Positions 37,013 through 49,100 of a DNA stretch of 64,000 bases are shown in pieces (positions within the stretch are counted from its first letter, which is position 1; each line of letters starts with the position of its first letter). Below the pieces are notes generated by a model. It ran no database searches, was not told the DNA's origin, and saw only the letters and a program-made list of their open reading frames with translations. The DNA comes from Bugulina stolonifera. Its lineage: Eukaryota; Bryozoa; Gymnolaemata; Cheilostomatida; Bugulidae. The stretch spans positions 6,318,496 through 6,382,495 of the forward strand of contig OW285193.1 in assembly GCA_935421135.1 (NCBI GenBank), written 5' to 3'. The position numbers were made by a program, and so were the translations under genes.

Positions 37013-37924
37013 TACATCGTACATACATCAGTGTAAAAGTATTCCATACATAAGTTCTTGTATGCTGCGTCCACAAGACATGAAATAGACTGCATAAGTC
37101 ATATACATGTATGCATCAAGTTCATTGATTGCTCAGAATTTATAGATAGAAAATCCTTGCGTGTTTGAAATGTGAGGTTTTCAGGAGTTGCTTTCTCACC
37201 TATGATCTATTGAGAAGACAACTTTAAATAATTAAGTACACTAGCATTGTAGCCCTACAGTTGGTAACGCTTCTCATGTGATTATATGTTGTCTATGTTG
37301 CTTATGTTATGTATTCGTCTGTAGGATAGAATCGTATGGTATTCATAAAGTTTGCTCTAAAACTCCCTGAAATAATCTGTAAACATACTTAGTTTTATTA
37401 GTGCCGTTGTGCCCTCTGATCTCCTGCATGTATACATGTATATATAACAGCCATCTTATATGAACTACAGGAGCCACACTCCGGGTAAATGAATAGAGAC
37501 TTGAACGCGTTGCCCTATAGCACCCTACAGGTTACAGCTATGCATATTATAATATTATAAAAAGTGGCTATGCAATTTTATTTTTAGCATTTAATTAATT
37601 CACAATAATTTGACTCCCACACCGGTGATATGTAACAGGTAAACCCTGCTTCTTATCATGTTTCATGTACTCTGTGTTGTTAAGTTAAAATGATTTTGTG
37701 GAGTTGTTCCCTTTCAACATTTGCATTGATGAGACAATTCCAGGTGTAGGAAGGTTTTCCAATTCAGCAAAGCCTGAGTTTCAACACATATCAGGCATGT
37801 GGAGTGGGTGCCTAACTCACCCCAACCCTAGGTTGTGGTGAAAGGCCTAAGAATATGGCTCCTCCCCGTCAGCGTTGCCTAAGATCCCTAATTGCGACCT
37901 CAAATTTGACTGAAGGATGCAGAC

Positions 37925-38022
37925 CGCATACCGTCCGCATACCGTCCGCATACCGTCCGCATACCGTCCGCATACCGTCCGCATACCGTCCGCATACCGT
38001 CCGCATACCGTCCGCATACCGT
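37925..38022. repeat. 11-bp minisatellite CCGCATACCGT
   Basis: Nine near-perfect 11-base units, very uniform and therefore probably recent. The related copy near 55230 has only GCAGACCGCAGACCGTC, so the array arose within this element copy. Confidence 0.95.
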
Positions 38023-38093
38023 CTCGACTTTAGTTATATGATTGTATCATAAATGCAGCATCTCATGATCCCACCAACTACTGTAAAAGTGTA

Positions 38094-38174
38094 AAATCAT
38101 GACTGATATTTCACACTGACTATAGTCAGTGTGAAATATCAGTCATGATTTCACACTGACTATAGTCAGTGTGA
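38094..38174. repeat. 58-bp perfect palindrome plus a second 24-bp palindrome
   Basis: Bases 38094-38151 are a perfect palindrome centred on CTATAG: arms AAATCATGACTGATATTTCA and beyond, 29 bases each, with no loop. The inner part TCACACTGACTATAGTCAGT is repeated immediately at 38151-38174. An imperfect version lies near 55327-55366. Confidence 0.95.
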
Positions 38175-39213
38175 AAATGCCATCATTGTTGACTACGCAG
38201 CATCTCTGTAGTTCGCTTGCATTCTAATAAGATTGTTGTGATCACTCTGTAAATAACAGTATTTACCGTGGCGCAGTTCAAAAGTTTTTGAGCTACATAT
38301 AATTAAGATACATATGAACAAAGGTTCCAAACGAAGTGCCTGCCAATTTTTTCCACACGCACAGGAATCTTACAATAAGGGCTTGGAAGCCGATAGCTTA
38401 CAAAATTCATTTACCTAGGTCAAATTGATTTTTAAAGTAGAGAAAAGCCCAAAGGCTGTGTAATCTTCCTGAGTTGTCTTCTTTTGATTGATTGAAAACC
38501 ACTATGCTAATTTTAGTTATTTCTTTCGCTTTTGACAGTTGTATTGTTTTACCAAATACATGCACATGACTGTGCTTTTCTAACAGATCTGCTTTTTGTG
38601 CATATCTTTGATAGTCTTACAGTTAGCATTCCAGCCGTATCCATTCGTTACAATGTTGGATGTTTAAATTTGAATCAAGACTCTTGTTCTCATCAATATC
38701 TCTTTTTATACTTGTTAGAGGACCAGATCATTGAAACCACATGCAAGAACTTAAGCCATAGATAGATTATGTACATGTATATATATACATTGTACATCGG
38801 ATAAGTAAGTACAGTTAATATGCTATAGGGCTAACAACACGGCGATATAAGTGAAGCAACACCTCATGATAAACCAACTGATACACGAGAGGCTGCGAGC
38901 TTCGGCGAAGCAACTTTGTTATTCGATGGCACGCCTCTATAAGCAATGCATAGTACCAGTTTACCAGTTGCCTTGATTGATATCCAACCAATAACCAAAG
39001 CTGATTTCTAATAAATTATGTAATTGGAATTGTTGTATCTATTATTAACCAATGACAACAGCACTCTTTGATGCCATGGACCGAAAAGACCAACATGTTA
39101 GTCTTTGCATAGCCAAACAAATGGCGCACCGATTTGCTCTAGAACTAGGCCGAATAAGAACAATCGGCCTCTCGTGTAGACGAGCCTTTAGAATCAGGTC
39201 TAACAAGAGTACT

Positions 39214-39219
39214 TTTATT
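39214..39219 (-). other. Polyadenylation signal for sulfotransferase 2
   Basis: AATAAA on the minus strand about 70 bases downstream of the TGA at 39290. Confidence 0.5.
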
Positions 39220-39289
39220 GGGATGAATTTGTATGATGTATATAAATTGTCCAAAACAAGACGGCTTATGTGAATTTGAGGACGGTAGA

Positions 39290-42200
39290 TCACTCTTTAT
39301 TGTATAACCACTTGTCATCACCCAGCATCGCTGCCAGTCGCTGATTAAATGGTTGATAGAATTTATCAAGAAGTTCAACTGTTTTCTTATAAACAGGTTT
39401 CTGACTCGGTCCTTGATTTCTCACCACCTGACTTTCCTTGTCATTCCCACTGGAATACTTAGAGCTATTCAAACCAATAAACTCTGATAGCTTCATCATA
39501 GCCTTAGATTCATCAGTTGAATACTCTTCTAGCATGTTTATATACAGCCGTTCCTAAAATTTAGATTTAAATATTTACGTGCATTGATAAAAAAAGACCA
39601 CAACTTTCAACATTCACTGAACAAGCAGAACATAGCTGGTATACTCGGGAAGAACATGCACATAAGACAAAATTTCCAGTTTTACTTCTTGTTATTAATC
39701 TCAGGTAAGACAGCAATGGTCTAAAGTGGTCAGCATCTTTTGTTATCAGTAGTTAACACAGAAGCATTATAAGACGGGATGCCCTTCTTAAAACCATCAA
39801 TGACCTTTACATGAGTCGAACTTTGACCTCTCACAAGCAAATCTAGTTCTCTAATCGCTAGGCCACGTCTGTTCCCTACTTCACTCAAGGTTTGATGAAA
39901 CACTACATACATGCAATTTTCTAACTAGGCAAAAGGGTATGTTAGAAGCAAATTTGAAACCACATTGTGGACATGATTACAAACTGCTTACACTGCTAAC
40001 AGCAAGCCTTTAGCCATTGTGTATGATGCATTAAGTCTTCAGAGTTCTAATGCACTGTCTTCAACCAAAATAGTGTCCTAAACAATTTTTTCTTTTTAAT
40101 GAAAATTAAGGCGGTTGGTAATGTCTTACTAGGTGAACGCTAGGTGTTTGACTGTATCAAGCAGTAAAGGTGAGAGTATACATGTATGTAGCAAGAATTG
40201 ATTGGATGACTGTTGTACTTGGAGACTATCGCCTGCATTGTGCATGCAAACTTTTCATAAATCCAAGTATTAGTCACACTGTGTTTAAAGTGATTTGAAA
40301 AAAACTAGTACATAGTTGACTAGGAGACTATGGTGGCCACTCATCACTACTTTGACTTTTTGTGTTCAATCTTTTTAGCAGTAGCTCTCCCAGAGGTTGA
40401 TGTTCTAAGTTTAAAATATATAGTTCTTTTGTTTGCTCTCTGCTGTATTACCTCCATATATGAAGATAATAAACTGTCTTTACAGCAGAAGACAGAACAA
40501 GCAGTAGAATGACCTCTTCGGAGAGTTAACAATTGGGTTGGCTACTGTTGCAACTTTATAGACTCGAGGTGTAAGCCCGTTGTATCTTTAGTCACAGTCA
40601 GTCTCATTCTGTGTTCAACATAGTCATTCAATCACCAACCAGACAGCCTACCCATGTACTCACCTTGGAAATAAACTTGACAACTTCCTCCACAAATACA
40701 GAATAACATCCAAATAATATCATTCGTACAATGGTGATTGGTGTTTGGAAAGGGTGCGATTTGTAGCAGAGGATGCATTTTGTAACTCCATAAACTCTGA
40801 GGCACTCTTCAATCTCCTTTAGAGTACTCTCCACTAACTGATGAAATACGTCATAACCGATGGACTCTGGAGTCTCCAGACCTTTTAGTTTTTCTATGTT
40901 TAATCTATTCTGGAATAATATTGAACATATTTTAGTACATGTACATGTAGTATTCGTCTTGAGTCCTTGTGAATTCCTTAAAAGCTAGATTATTTTAATA
41001 CCTTAGGCTGTACAATGAGCTAGCAATGATATGTTTCACTAAACTTTGTCATCCTACAACGTAAGTTGGCAGCTCTCTTATCACTTTGATTTGCAGCCTC
41101 GGCCTGTCAAAAATATTGTGATGCAACCATACCATTGTGTAAACAGGAGTGTATGTTTACGTACATTAAGACATTCAAGATTCTATCAACTCACTGTTCG
41201 TTGGAGATAGAAGTAATGAGATAGCATTCTGCCTGTCGGATTTCTCAGAGTAATTATGTATCTGGTCTCATCACTCTGGTAGAATGTCAACATCTGGACA
41301 CAACTCCTAACCAGGTAGTGATCTGGAGCCTCTTCTACCATTCTGATCAAGCTGACGCACTCTCCGCTACTTGCGACGGTTACCCCTCCTTTCGATGCCA
41401 TAGAGACAAACCTAAATACATGTAGTAGGTTTGACTGGTCACTGATGAGTGACCAGTCAAACCTATGAAACCATAAAATCTAAAAAAGCTACAGAGTATA
41501 ACTTACAAGCTATTGCAGCCCATGGTAACCCATTTAAGTCATGGTTACAGCTATAGGAATGTACTATTTTGTGCATATTCGTAATATGCACACACATCCT
41601 ATTTTTCAACGTCCGACGTAATTTACTTTCTTCCTAATGATGACATTGATGATGAATGAAATATCATTATATATATAATTTATACTGTGCATGTGCGTCG
41701 AATCGATTTCAAGTCTCAAATCACTCCAGTAGTCCCAAAAGGACTCTAAGATCACTAATGTATCTGATTGAGCGGGAAGTTAATTGAGCTGCATATCAAT
41801 GTTAGATAACACAGAGAGAGGGCAATTCCAAGCCTAAAATGGTTTTGTTACTTTTATAATGAATAAGTTATAGATAACAATAATTACCGGATTAACCAAT
41901 AAATAATATTATTTCTATCAATTAAAAAAATTTAAAGTATCAGGGTTGGTGAGGTTCCCACTTCAGATGGCTAGGATTAAATATTGAGCATTCTCACTGG
42001 CCATGCAGTTGTTGCTGGAATTCATGTAGCAATAACTGTATGGCTAACCAATCAGCTTCCATCTATTTACCAAAACCACCAAAATTATCCCTAAAAAGCT
42101 GAAGAGGTTCACTAGTATTTCCAAACACCAAAGAGATAGCAATTGAAATGGAGTTTTCAAAGGGTACCAGCTTTGCTAAAAATGTAGCAGTGACTATAAC

Positions 42201-44052
42201 TATAGTTACAGAACCAAAATATTTGGTGATTTGAGAGAGGACAACTTCTAACTATGATCAGTTGCTCATAATATATTTAGCCATTACCTGAATGATAATA
42301 ATTATACTCTAACATGTAACATGGAGCATGCAGCATGTCAAAACCTATTTTGTTTGATAATTTAAAATGAAATTTGGCTGACTCACTGTTTCCTCTTAGA
42401 GTTCCAAGTGTGTCCATAGTATAACTCCGTAGGGCAGTACGATGTCTTGGTGATAGGCTCAGTGTTATATGGGTCATAAGAGACATCTAGAGCTGCTTCA
42501 TTGCTATTCAATGACCATCTGATGTCTGTGGTTCCACACTTGGGAGCACCCAACACAACAACTTTAGGAGCACAGATAACCGGCGTAGAACCTCTAAAAC
42601 ATTATTATATGTATAATATGTGATGTAGCTTTACAAGGAATACCAGGTGCCCGCCTTTCTGCAGGGTATAATTATTTACATGAACCAATGATAGGAAAGT
42701 GCTGGTCGTACTATTATGAACATATGACTCCCTTTCTTTATACCATAATTATAAACCAACTATATTCCCACCATACATGCTGGAGTCTTCGTAAGTAGAG
42801 AACTCATGGATGAAAAAAATTCCATTTCGGAACCATGAAAATAGGCCTATATTAAGAGACAGGTTATTACCATTGAGTGAGCCATATTTGTCCTTCCACT
42901 ATTCTTTGTATATACATGTACATGCACATTTGTAACACTGGTTTTCACCGCATGTGCAAGTAGCACAGTGTGCACATGTAAATAATATAACAGTCTACAA
43001 ATGTACATCATAATTCGGTAGATTAGGGAGATAACGGAACTAGTCTTTATCTCAAGTGCTACTGAGATTAGAATGTACATGTACATGCACATGGCAGCAC
43101 AAGACCTTGTTTTACTTGTTAACCTTTATTCTTGTTTTTAAACGCCGAAACTTTTTGTTGAAATTACTTAATGGATCGTCACCAAACACTCAAGGTAGTT
43201 TGAGGATACTCATAACCCAGGGCCAAGTGATGGAAAACACCTGTATAGGGGTCAACAGAAATAATTGTATTTCTGCATTCTTTCTTTATTGTACAATGGC
43301 TGGTGACTGGCAACTTATTGATAATAAATAATTATTCCAACCAGAGGTTGTGAGTAACGAGGAAATAGTGGATAGTGGTTATAACAGTGTAAGAAGTACA
43401 ATTTGTACCTGTAATTCACCACGGTTCACCACGGTTCACCACGGTTCACCATGGTTCACCACGATTCACCACGATTCAATAGCGTGTGGAAGATTAAGAG
43501 AGGGACTGCACTGCTCAAGGAATGTTGTAAATGTATGGAGCATGAATAGAATAAAAGCTGGAAAAAACGTATCAAATCCACCCAAAAACGCTGTATGAAT
43601 CAACGATTAGGCTAACTAAGGTAAATATCAGCTACTTACTTAGTACCTTTACCCTTTCTCTTCCAGCAAGGGGTCCCTGAATATCCTTCTAAAAGTTGTG
43701 GTGGTTTGCAACCAGTGACCGGAGAGTAGACAAGTCTCTTTCCTAATTTATAACCGTAAATAGTGGAGTTCTGGTTTTCTGGCATCGGATGGTTGCTTCT
43801 ATCCTTTGAAACCGGTTTGTGCTGTAGATTCTGGTCTTGTGTATCCAGATTTTCCAGGAATCTATACCTTAGCGGCTGGAAATGGTTGGTTGATTTCCAG
43901 GTTTGATCCACCCAATTAACGTCAGCCATGAGATGAGGACCCAGAAAAACGAGCAATATTAGTGGGAGTAGAATAAACAATACTTTATATAACTTAAACT
44001 TCATCTTAGCCTTCACAAAGTCTAATTGCTGACTACACTCAGTATAGCACAC
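39290..44052 (-). CDS. CHST15-like carbohydrate sulfotransferase, paralogue 2
   Basis: Exons in coding order: 44052-43640, 42593-42387, 41411-41195, 40909-40664, 39553-39290 (phases 2, 2, 0, 0), 449 codons including stop. The ATG at 44052 is the longest choice; a second at 44004 (MKFKLYKVLFILLPLILLVF) puts the membrane anchor at the very start and may be the real one. The stem ends GCKPPQLLEGYSGTPCWK. The PAPS loop is VVVLGAPKCGTTDI, the 3'-phosphate motif is YIITLRNPTGRMLSHYFYL, and the C-terminus has MLEEYSTDESKAM and LLDKFYQPFNQRLAAML. An AATAAA on the minus strand at 39214-39219 follows the stop by about 70 bases. Complete as far as can be seen. The intron 4 region holds a SINE-like repeat. 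Confidence 0.88.
39755..40012 (-). repeat. tRNA-derived SINE-like repeat, copy 2
   Basis: The minus strand has GTGGCCTAGCGATTAGAGAA (box A-like) and AAAGTTCGACTC (box B-like), then CATTGATGGTTTTAAGAAGG and GCATCCCGTC. The box B is better kept than in the copy at 34868-35155. It lies in intron 4 of sulfotransferase 2. Confidence 0.6.
43414..43478. repeat. 10-bp minisatellite GGTTCACCAC
   Basis: Six to seven units with GATTCACCAC variants in intron 1 of sulfotransferase 2. Confidence 0.9.
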
Positions 44053-44512
44053 ACGTATACGACATCTCAGGATAAAGATATGTATTGTTTAATGTGAGGA
44101 TGGGTCTATTGTGTTCTCATCTAAACCAACAATTCATCACAATAGGATGTAGTTTTCCCAATAATCTGTATCACATATTATATCAATATATCACACTGGT
44201 TTCATGAGGTTGACTTTGATAATTGTTCAATAACAACAACAATACAATATTGGTGTAACAATGCAATGTGAGCGCTGAAACTAAACTGAAGTTCTCCATA
44301 TTGTAATAACACATATTACTAATTGTAGTCAGGGCTAGCTGATATCTACAATGTACATGCAGCACTGATGAATCAAATAAGTTAATTATTAGCTAAAATA
44401 CTATTTATTTTAGATTTCACTTGTAAATTCCATACCATACCTGTTGGCATGCTTTGTTGTTTTCACATGTCCATGCATAGCCTATAAACTACTTACCTCA
44501 ATTGACAGGAGA

Positions 44513-44680
44513 AGCAAGGGAGGGGGTAGGCAAGAGAGAAGAGGACAAGGGGATGTACGGATGGGCAGAAACAGTCAAATAGTACATTATTTGTATTTAA
44601 TAGTGATCATTCCACTTGTTGCCAGAATCAGACACTATAATAGTGGTCTGCACTGTCACAGACTCACATGGAGTTGACTT
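44513..44680. repeat. Dispersed repeat, copy 1 (second copy 55640-55765)
   Basis: Both copies contain GACAAGGGGATGTACGGATG then GGCAGAAA, AATAGTACATTA and AATAGTGGTCTGCACTGTCA. Each lies upstream of a foldback repeat copy, so both belong to a larger duplicated block. Confidence 0.7.
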
Positions 44681-45446
44681 CAGCAGTTAAAGGTGGACTG
44701 TACTGAAATTTTGAGGTTATAAACTGAATGCACCATTAGAAAGCCTAGTAGCAGCTGAACCAGTTAGCACAATAACAGCTGGGCTCTATGATGTCATCAT
44801 GGTACCCAGCTCTGCTAAAACTAGTGAAATACATCATTGCAGGGAGTGAATGCCAGACCAGGCATTGTGTTATTATAAACAGAAAATTTTAATTGAGATT
44901 TTATCCTTGTTGTACTTGGAATATCACAAAACGAAAAAATGGGTATGTAGAACAAATGCTAGTTAATATTCCTAGACAATAAAAAGTACAAATTGTTGCA
45001 AAAAATTATCAAATGACTTTTGAGTTTGCAATTTGATTGGTCAATAGGCTACTTGTTTATCTCATGAATAACATGCCTACTTATTAGACTGGTGTGTTGA
45101 ACATGTAGAACGTAGTACTATAATTGCTGGCATCTGTTTTATTGAAGGAACACTGTATTTCTTATAAAACAGTTGTGAGAACTCAATATTGCTTCTATAT
45201 AGTGTGTCAGAGTTGAGGTAATCAAAGAAAAAGTTTTGAGAATTGACATATAACTAGGTGGAGATAACTCCTAATGCTGACATCACTATGGTTATTTTAG
45301 AAATTTTGGGGTTACTTTTTTGCAGTTTAGCATCTATTAGCTACTACTAAAACAGTTTAGATATGTTTGTATAGGTATCAAGTAATACTAACATAGTTAA
45401 TTTGGCGACAAACATTCTGAAATTTTCAGTACAGTCCACCTTTAAA

Positions 45447-45741
45447 CTATCAATAGCATAGGAAGTCAATTCAGAATTGATCTGGTGACCGTAATGTAGG
45501 GCTGGACCAGACCAGCCTATTGCTCCACTGTAAGCAATTTCTATGGATATTATTTACCAGCAAGACTTGTAGATACACTAAATAGACAGACTACCACCTT
45601 GGCCACTAGCACTATATTCTGACAAGTATTTTTTCATGAAAAATGAATATCACCTTTAGTATAACCACTTCAAATCAACAGTTCCTTTGGAGTTGTTCGC
45701 TATTTCATGGTAGTACTACGATTTGTTGGGAGGACAACTTC
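45447..45741 (+). repeat. Foldback repeat family, copy B
   Basis: Closely matches 55794-56086 and ends in the arms GAGTTGTTCGC (45690) and GAGGACAACTTC (to 45741). Confidence 0.7.
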
Positions 45742-46028
45742 GTAAGTTTTGCTCTATTTCGAACAAGCTGAGAAATTAATGAGGACACTGGTGCTTTAAT
45801 CAAACCATATTTCTGCACAGGAAAAATCTGTGAAAAAGAGTGCTGATATCAACCTCAGGTATTCAGTGGTTTTTTTGACAGGTATAGCATGTTCTGGCAA
45901 GTGTTTGCTATTTTACAATCATAATAGCATTGCTAATCTAGAGAATAGTGCTATATAATTTCATTTCAAGTGATGAGGAGTTGTCTTTTCATGCAAAATG
46001 TTATTATTTAGATTGCCTCCACTTTGCA

Positions 46029-46034
46029 TTTATT
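46029..46034 (-). other. Polyadenylation signal for sulfotransferase 3
   Basis: AATAAA on the minus strand about 160 bases past the TGA at 46195. Paralogue 4 has the same signal at 57481-57486 at a matching distance. Confidence 0.5.
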
Positions 46035-46194
46035 GCTGCTAATAAACATATACTGTATAGCGTGTAAACAGCTATTGCTGTCAGAAGTCATACATGTACA
46101 TGTGTATTCACAAGTGGTACAAGTATGATATAAATGCATGTTAGGCGATATCATGGTTCATATCAAGTGGTTTTACACACATACGTACAGTATA

Positions 46195-49100
46195 TCACAC
46201 TCTAGTATATAACCACTTATCATCTTCTAACATCTCTGCCAGTCGCTTATTAAATGGTTGATAGAATTTATCAAGAAGTCCAACTGTTTTCTTATGAACA
46301 AGTTTCTGATTGGCTCCTTTATTTCTCACCACCTGACTCTCCTTGTCATTCCCACTAGCATACTTAGAGCTACTCAAACCAATAAAATCTGATATTTTAA
46401 CCATAGCCTTAGATTCATCTGCTGCATATTCCTCTAGCATGTTCACATACAGCCGTTCCTACAAATTTTATGTTGAAGCTCATTACTCTGCAGCCTAATA
46501 AATGTATGCATGTGAGACTTGCATGACTTACAATGTACCGCTTAAATTTCTGCTACAAATAGAATAGCTAGAAACGTTTTGCTTTTGGTAAAGTGTATTA
46601 GTAGAACTGCGCATTGTTTTGGAAACATTCAGTTTTCTAAATTATCTTCTCTTTATTAAAAAATCGCAAAATTTCCAAATAGAAACTGAAACCAAATGGT
46701 TAAATTCGATTTAGATTTCATATTCAAAGTACAGCTACAGTACATGCACTTGCACATGCATGATCCATCTCATAGTCGCTAATAGCTGGTGCAACATACG
46801 TTTGCATGCATATTGCGCCTTTTGAAATACTTAAAAAGTTTCATTTCATCCTTGCCATTTTATACTTTACTGCAACCATTGTTGCAATCATGTGATAATT
46901 TTTTTAACTTTTAACTAGTGCTCCATACTTATACTTCGTACTTATACATATAATTATATTTAGTCAGTATTAAATAGTTACAATTTTTTGAACAAAATAA
47001 TAATGGCCGTCATCATTAATAGTGAAAAGCAGAGTGTGACAACTTCCAAAATTGAACATTAAATGAGAGATTTGATCTAATTTTTCAAAGTTAGAATAAA
47101 ACTAACAATAAATAAAGCAAACAATATAACAGCCAAGTTAGGTATCATTCAGTTAGTTCTAAATACAACAAAAACGGAATTCAAGTGTGAGTCTAAACCA
47201 CCCAGCACCACGTATTAGTCTGTTGATAAAATCATTCACTAAATTTTCATCAACATGAGCACTGCCAGAGTAGTGGAACTACTGTGTAGATCACCAAATT
47301 CATATACAATTACATGTACATATGTATGTACAGTACAATATATTGTAATACCTGTACAAAATTAATATGTACACGTACAGTGTATATAGATTAGTAAATA
47401 GAAAGTAAACAAAAGGTAATACCAGATTACTTTTGTGTTGACTGAAAATTTAGTGAGAAATATTTTGAATTTTTCAATTGATACTAAAGTTTTCTGGCAA
47501 TGTTATTCAGCAACATACATGTATACTGCCCCTTAAACTGTTTTTGGCTATTAGTTACAGTGACTGTTAACTGGATCTTTGCCAATTATTTGTCTTCACA
47601 TTGTAGGTCTTCACTTTCAATGAGACTAATTGTGATGAATGTGACCAATTGCCCATAGATGCAGTACACTACAACAGTCTAGCTTTCAAAATGGTTAGAA
47701 ACTGAAAATTAATTTTCGATACCAAAAACAATGACCTCTGAAGAATTCAAACTTCCTCATCACCAGTTTAAAAACCTAACAAGACGAGACCTGGCCTGGC
47801 ACAACCTGTATGTAGTAATTCATATAAAGTGAGAGTAAGCATACATTACCTTGGGAATGTACTTGTATACCTCCTCCAAGAAAATAGAATAGCATCCAGT
47901 TATTATCATATCGATTATAATTATTTCTGCTTTCTGGAATGGATATATTGATGAGAGAATGATACACTTAGTAACTCCATAAATCCTCAGGCAGTCTTCA
48001 ATCTCTTTCAGACTTCTCTCCACAAACTGATGGAGTACGTCATAGCCAATGGACTCTGGAGTCTTTTTGTTGGCCAATTGTGTAACATTTTCATATTTTT
48101 CCTTAAAGTGTTATAATAACGTGGTTACAAAATCATATTTCTAGGCCCCAATAAAAATGCCCAAAAATGTTGGTATCTGTATTAAAAATTGCACTGCAGA
48201 TAATTCATCTTACTCATATTCTCTGAAATTCCACATAATATTGTAATAATATGGTATCCATTTACCACTACTTCACGTCACAGTTCAGCCTACAAGTTTA
48301 TTTTACATTTTATATAAATCCCCCATTAAACAAATTAGCATGCAACTCCTAATTTTAGAGGTTTCCTTTAGTACAGTATAGTTTAACACTGAGTTAGTGC
48401 AGTTAGAAAATTGAAAAAGGCATACAATGAACAATTTGTATGCAACAAATATATTGATAGGCAGCGAGGTCTCAGCTATCATACACTATACAATGCACAT
48501 ACTGAGATCCTATCAAATATTAATGTACATGTATAACTGGTTTAACTAAATGATAGCTGCTAATGGAGTATAAATATTCTTAGTCTAGTGCACATGTACT
48601 TACAGTACTACATGTGCACTAAACTAACTTACACCAGTTGATGTACATGTAGGCCTACTATACAGCATATGGGCTGCAATAAGGCTAAGCTCATTAATCA
48701 GGCTTATTTTGAAATCTTGAAAACCGACTCAATAAAACGCTGTCAAGTACCCGAATGGCATTTCCAACATCTAAGTGTACAACCATGTAGTACTTGAGAT
48801 TAATAAGTTACATCACCCATTAAACAAGTACTTGATAACAGAATACAACAGCATGGAAAGTCATCTCCCCCTGAGTATACTACCAGTTGGTAAGACAACT
48901 AATCCAATAATGTGTCAGGTTGCATCAACTTACCATTTGTTGGAGGTAAAAGTAAAAAGAAAACATCCTCCTTGTAGGATTCCTCAGAGTAATTATATAT
49001 CTAGTCTCATCACTCTGGTAGAATGTAAACATCTGAACACAACTCCGAACCAGGAAATGATCTGGAGTCTCTTCTACTATGTTAAACAGTTTGTAACAAC

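Larger units (their letters stand above)
37735..38180 (+). repeat. Palindrome-bearing repeat, copy 1
   Basis: Begins CCAGGTGTAGGAAGGTTTTC, then GCCTGAGTTTC..CA..TATCAGGCATGT and CTAACTCACCCCAACC. A CG-rich GCAGACCGCA segment follows, then CTCATGA(T/C)CCCACCAACT and a palindrome. The same order recurs at 54775-55375. The middle of this copy has expanded into an 11-bp minisatellite. Confidence 0.7.

Noticed and set aside
36681..37095. Possible CRISPR-like or repeat-protein array
   Set aside because: The 22-bp units are contiguous without unique spacers, and the genome is eukaryotic; it is a minisatellite.
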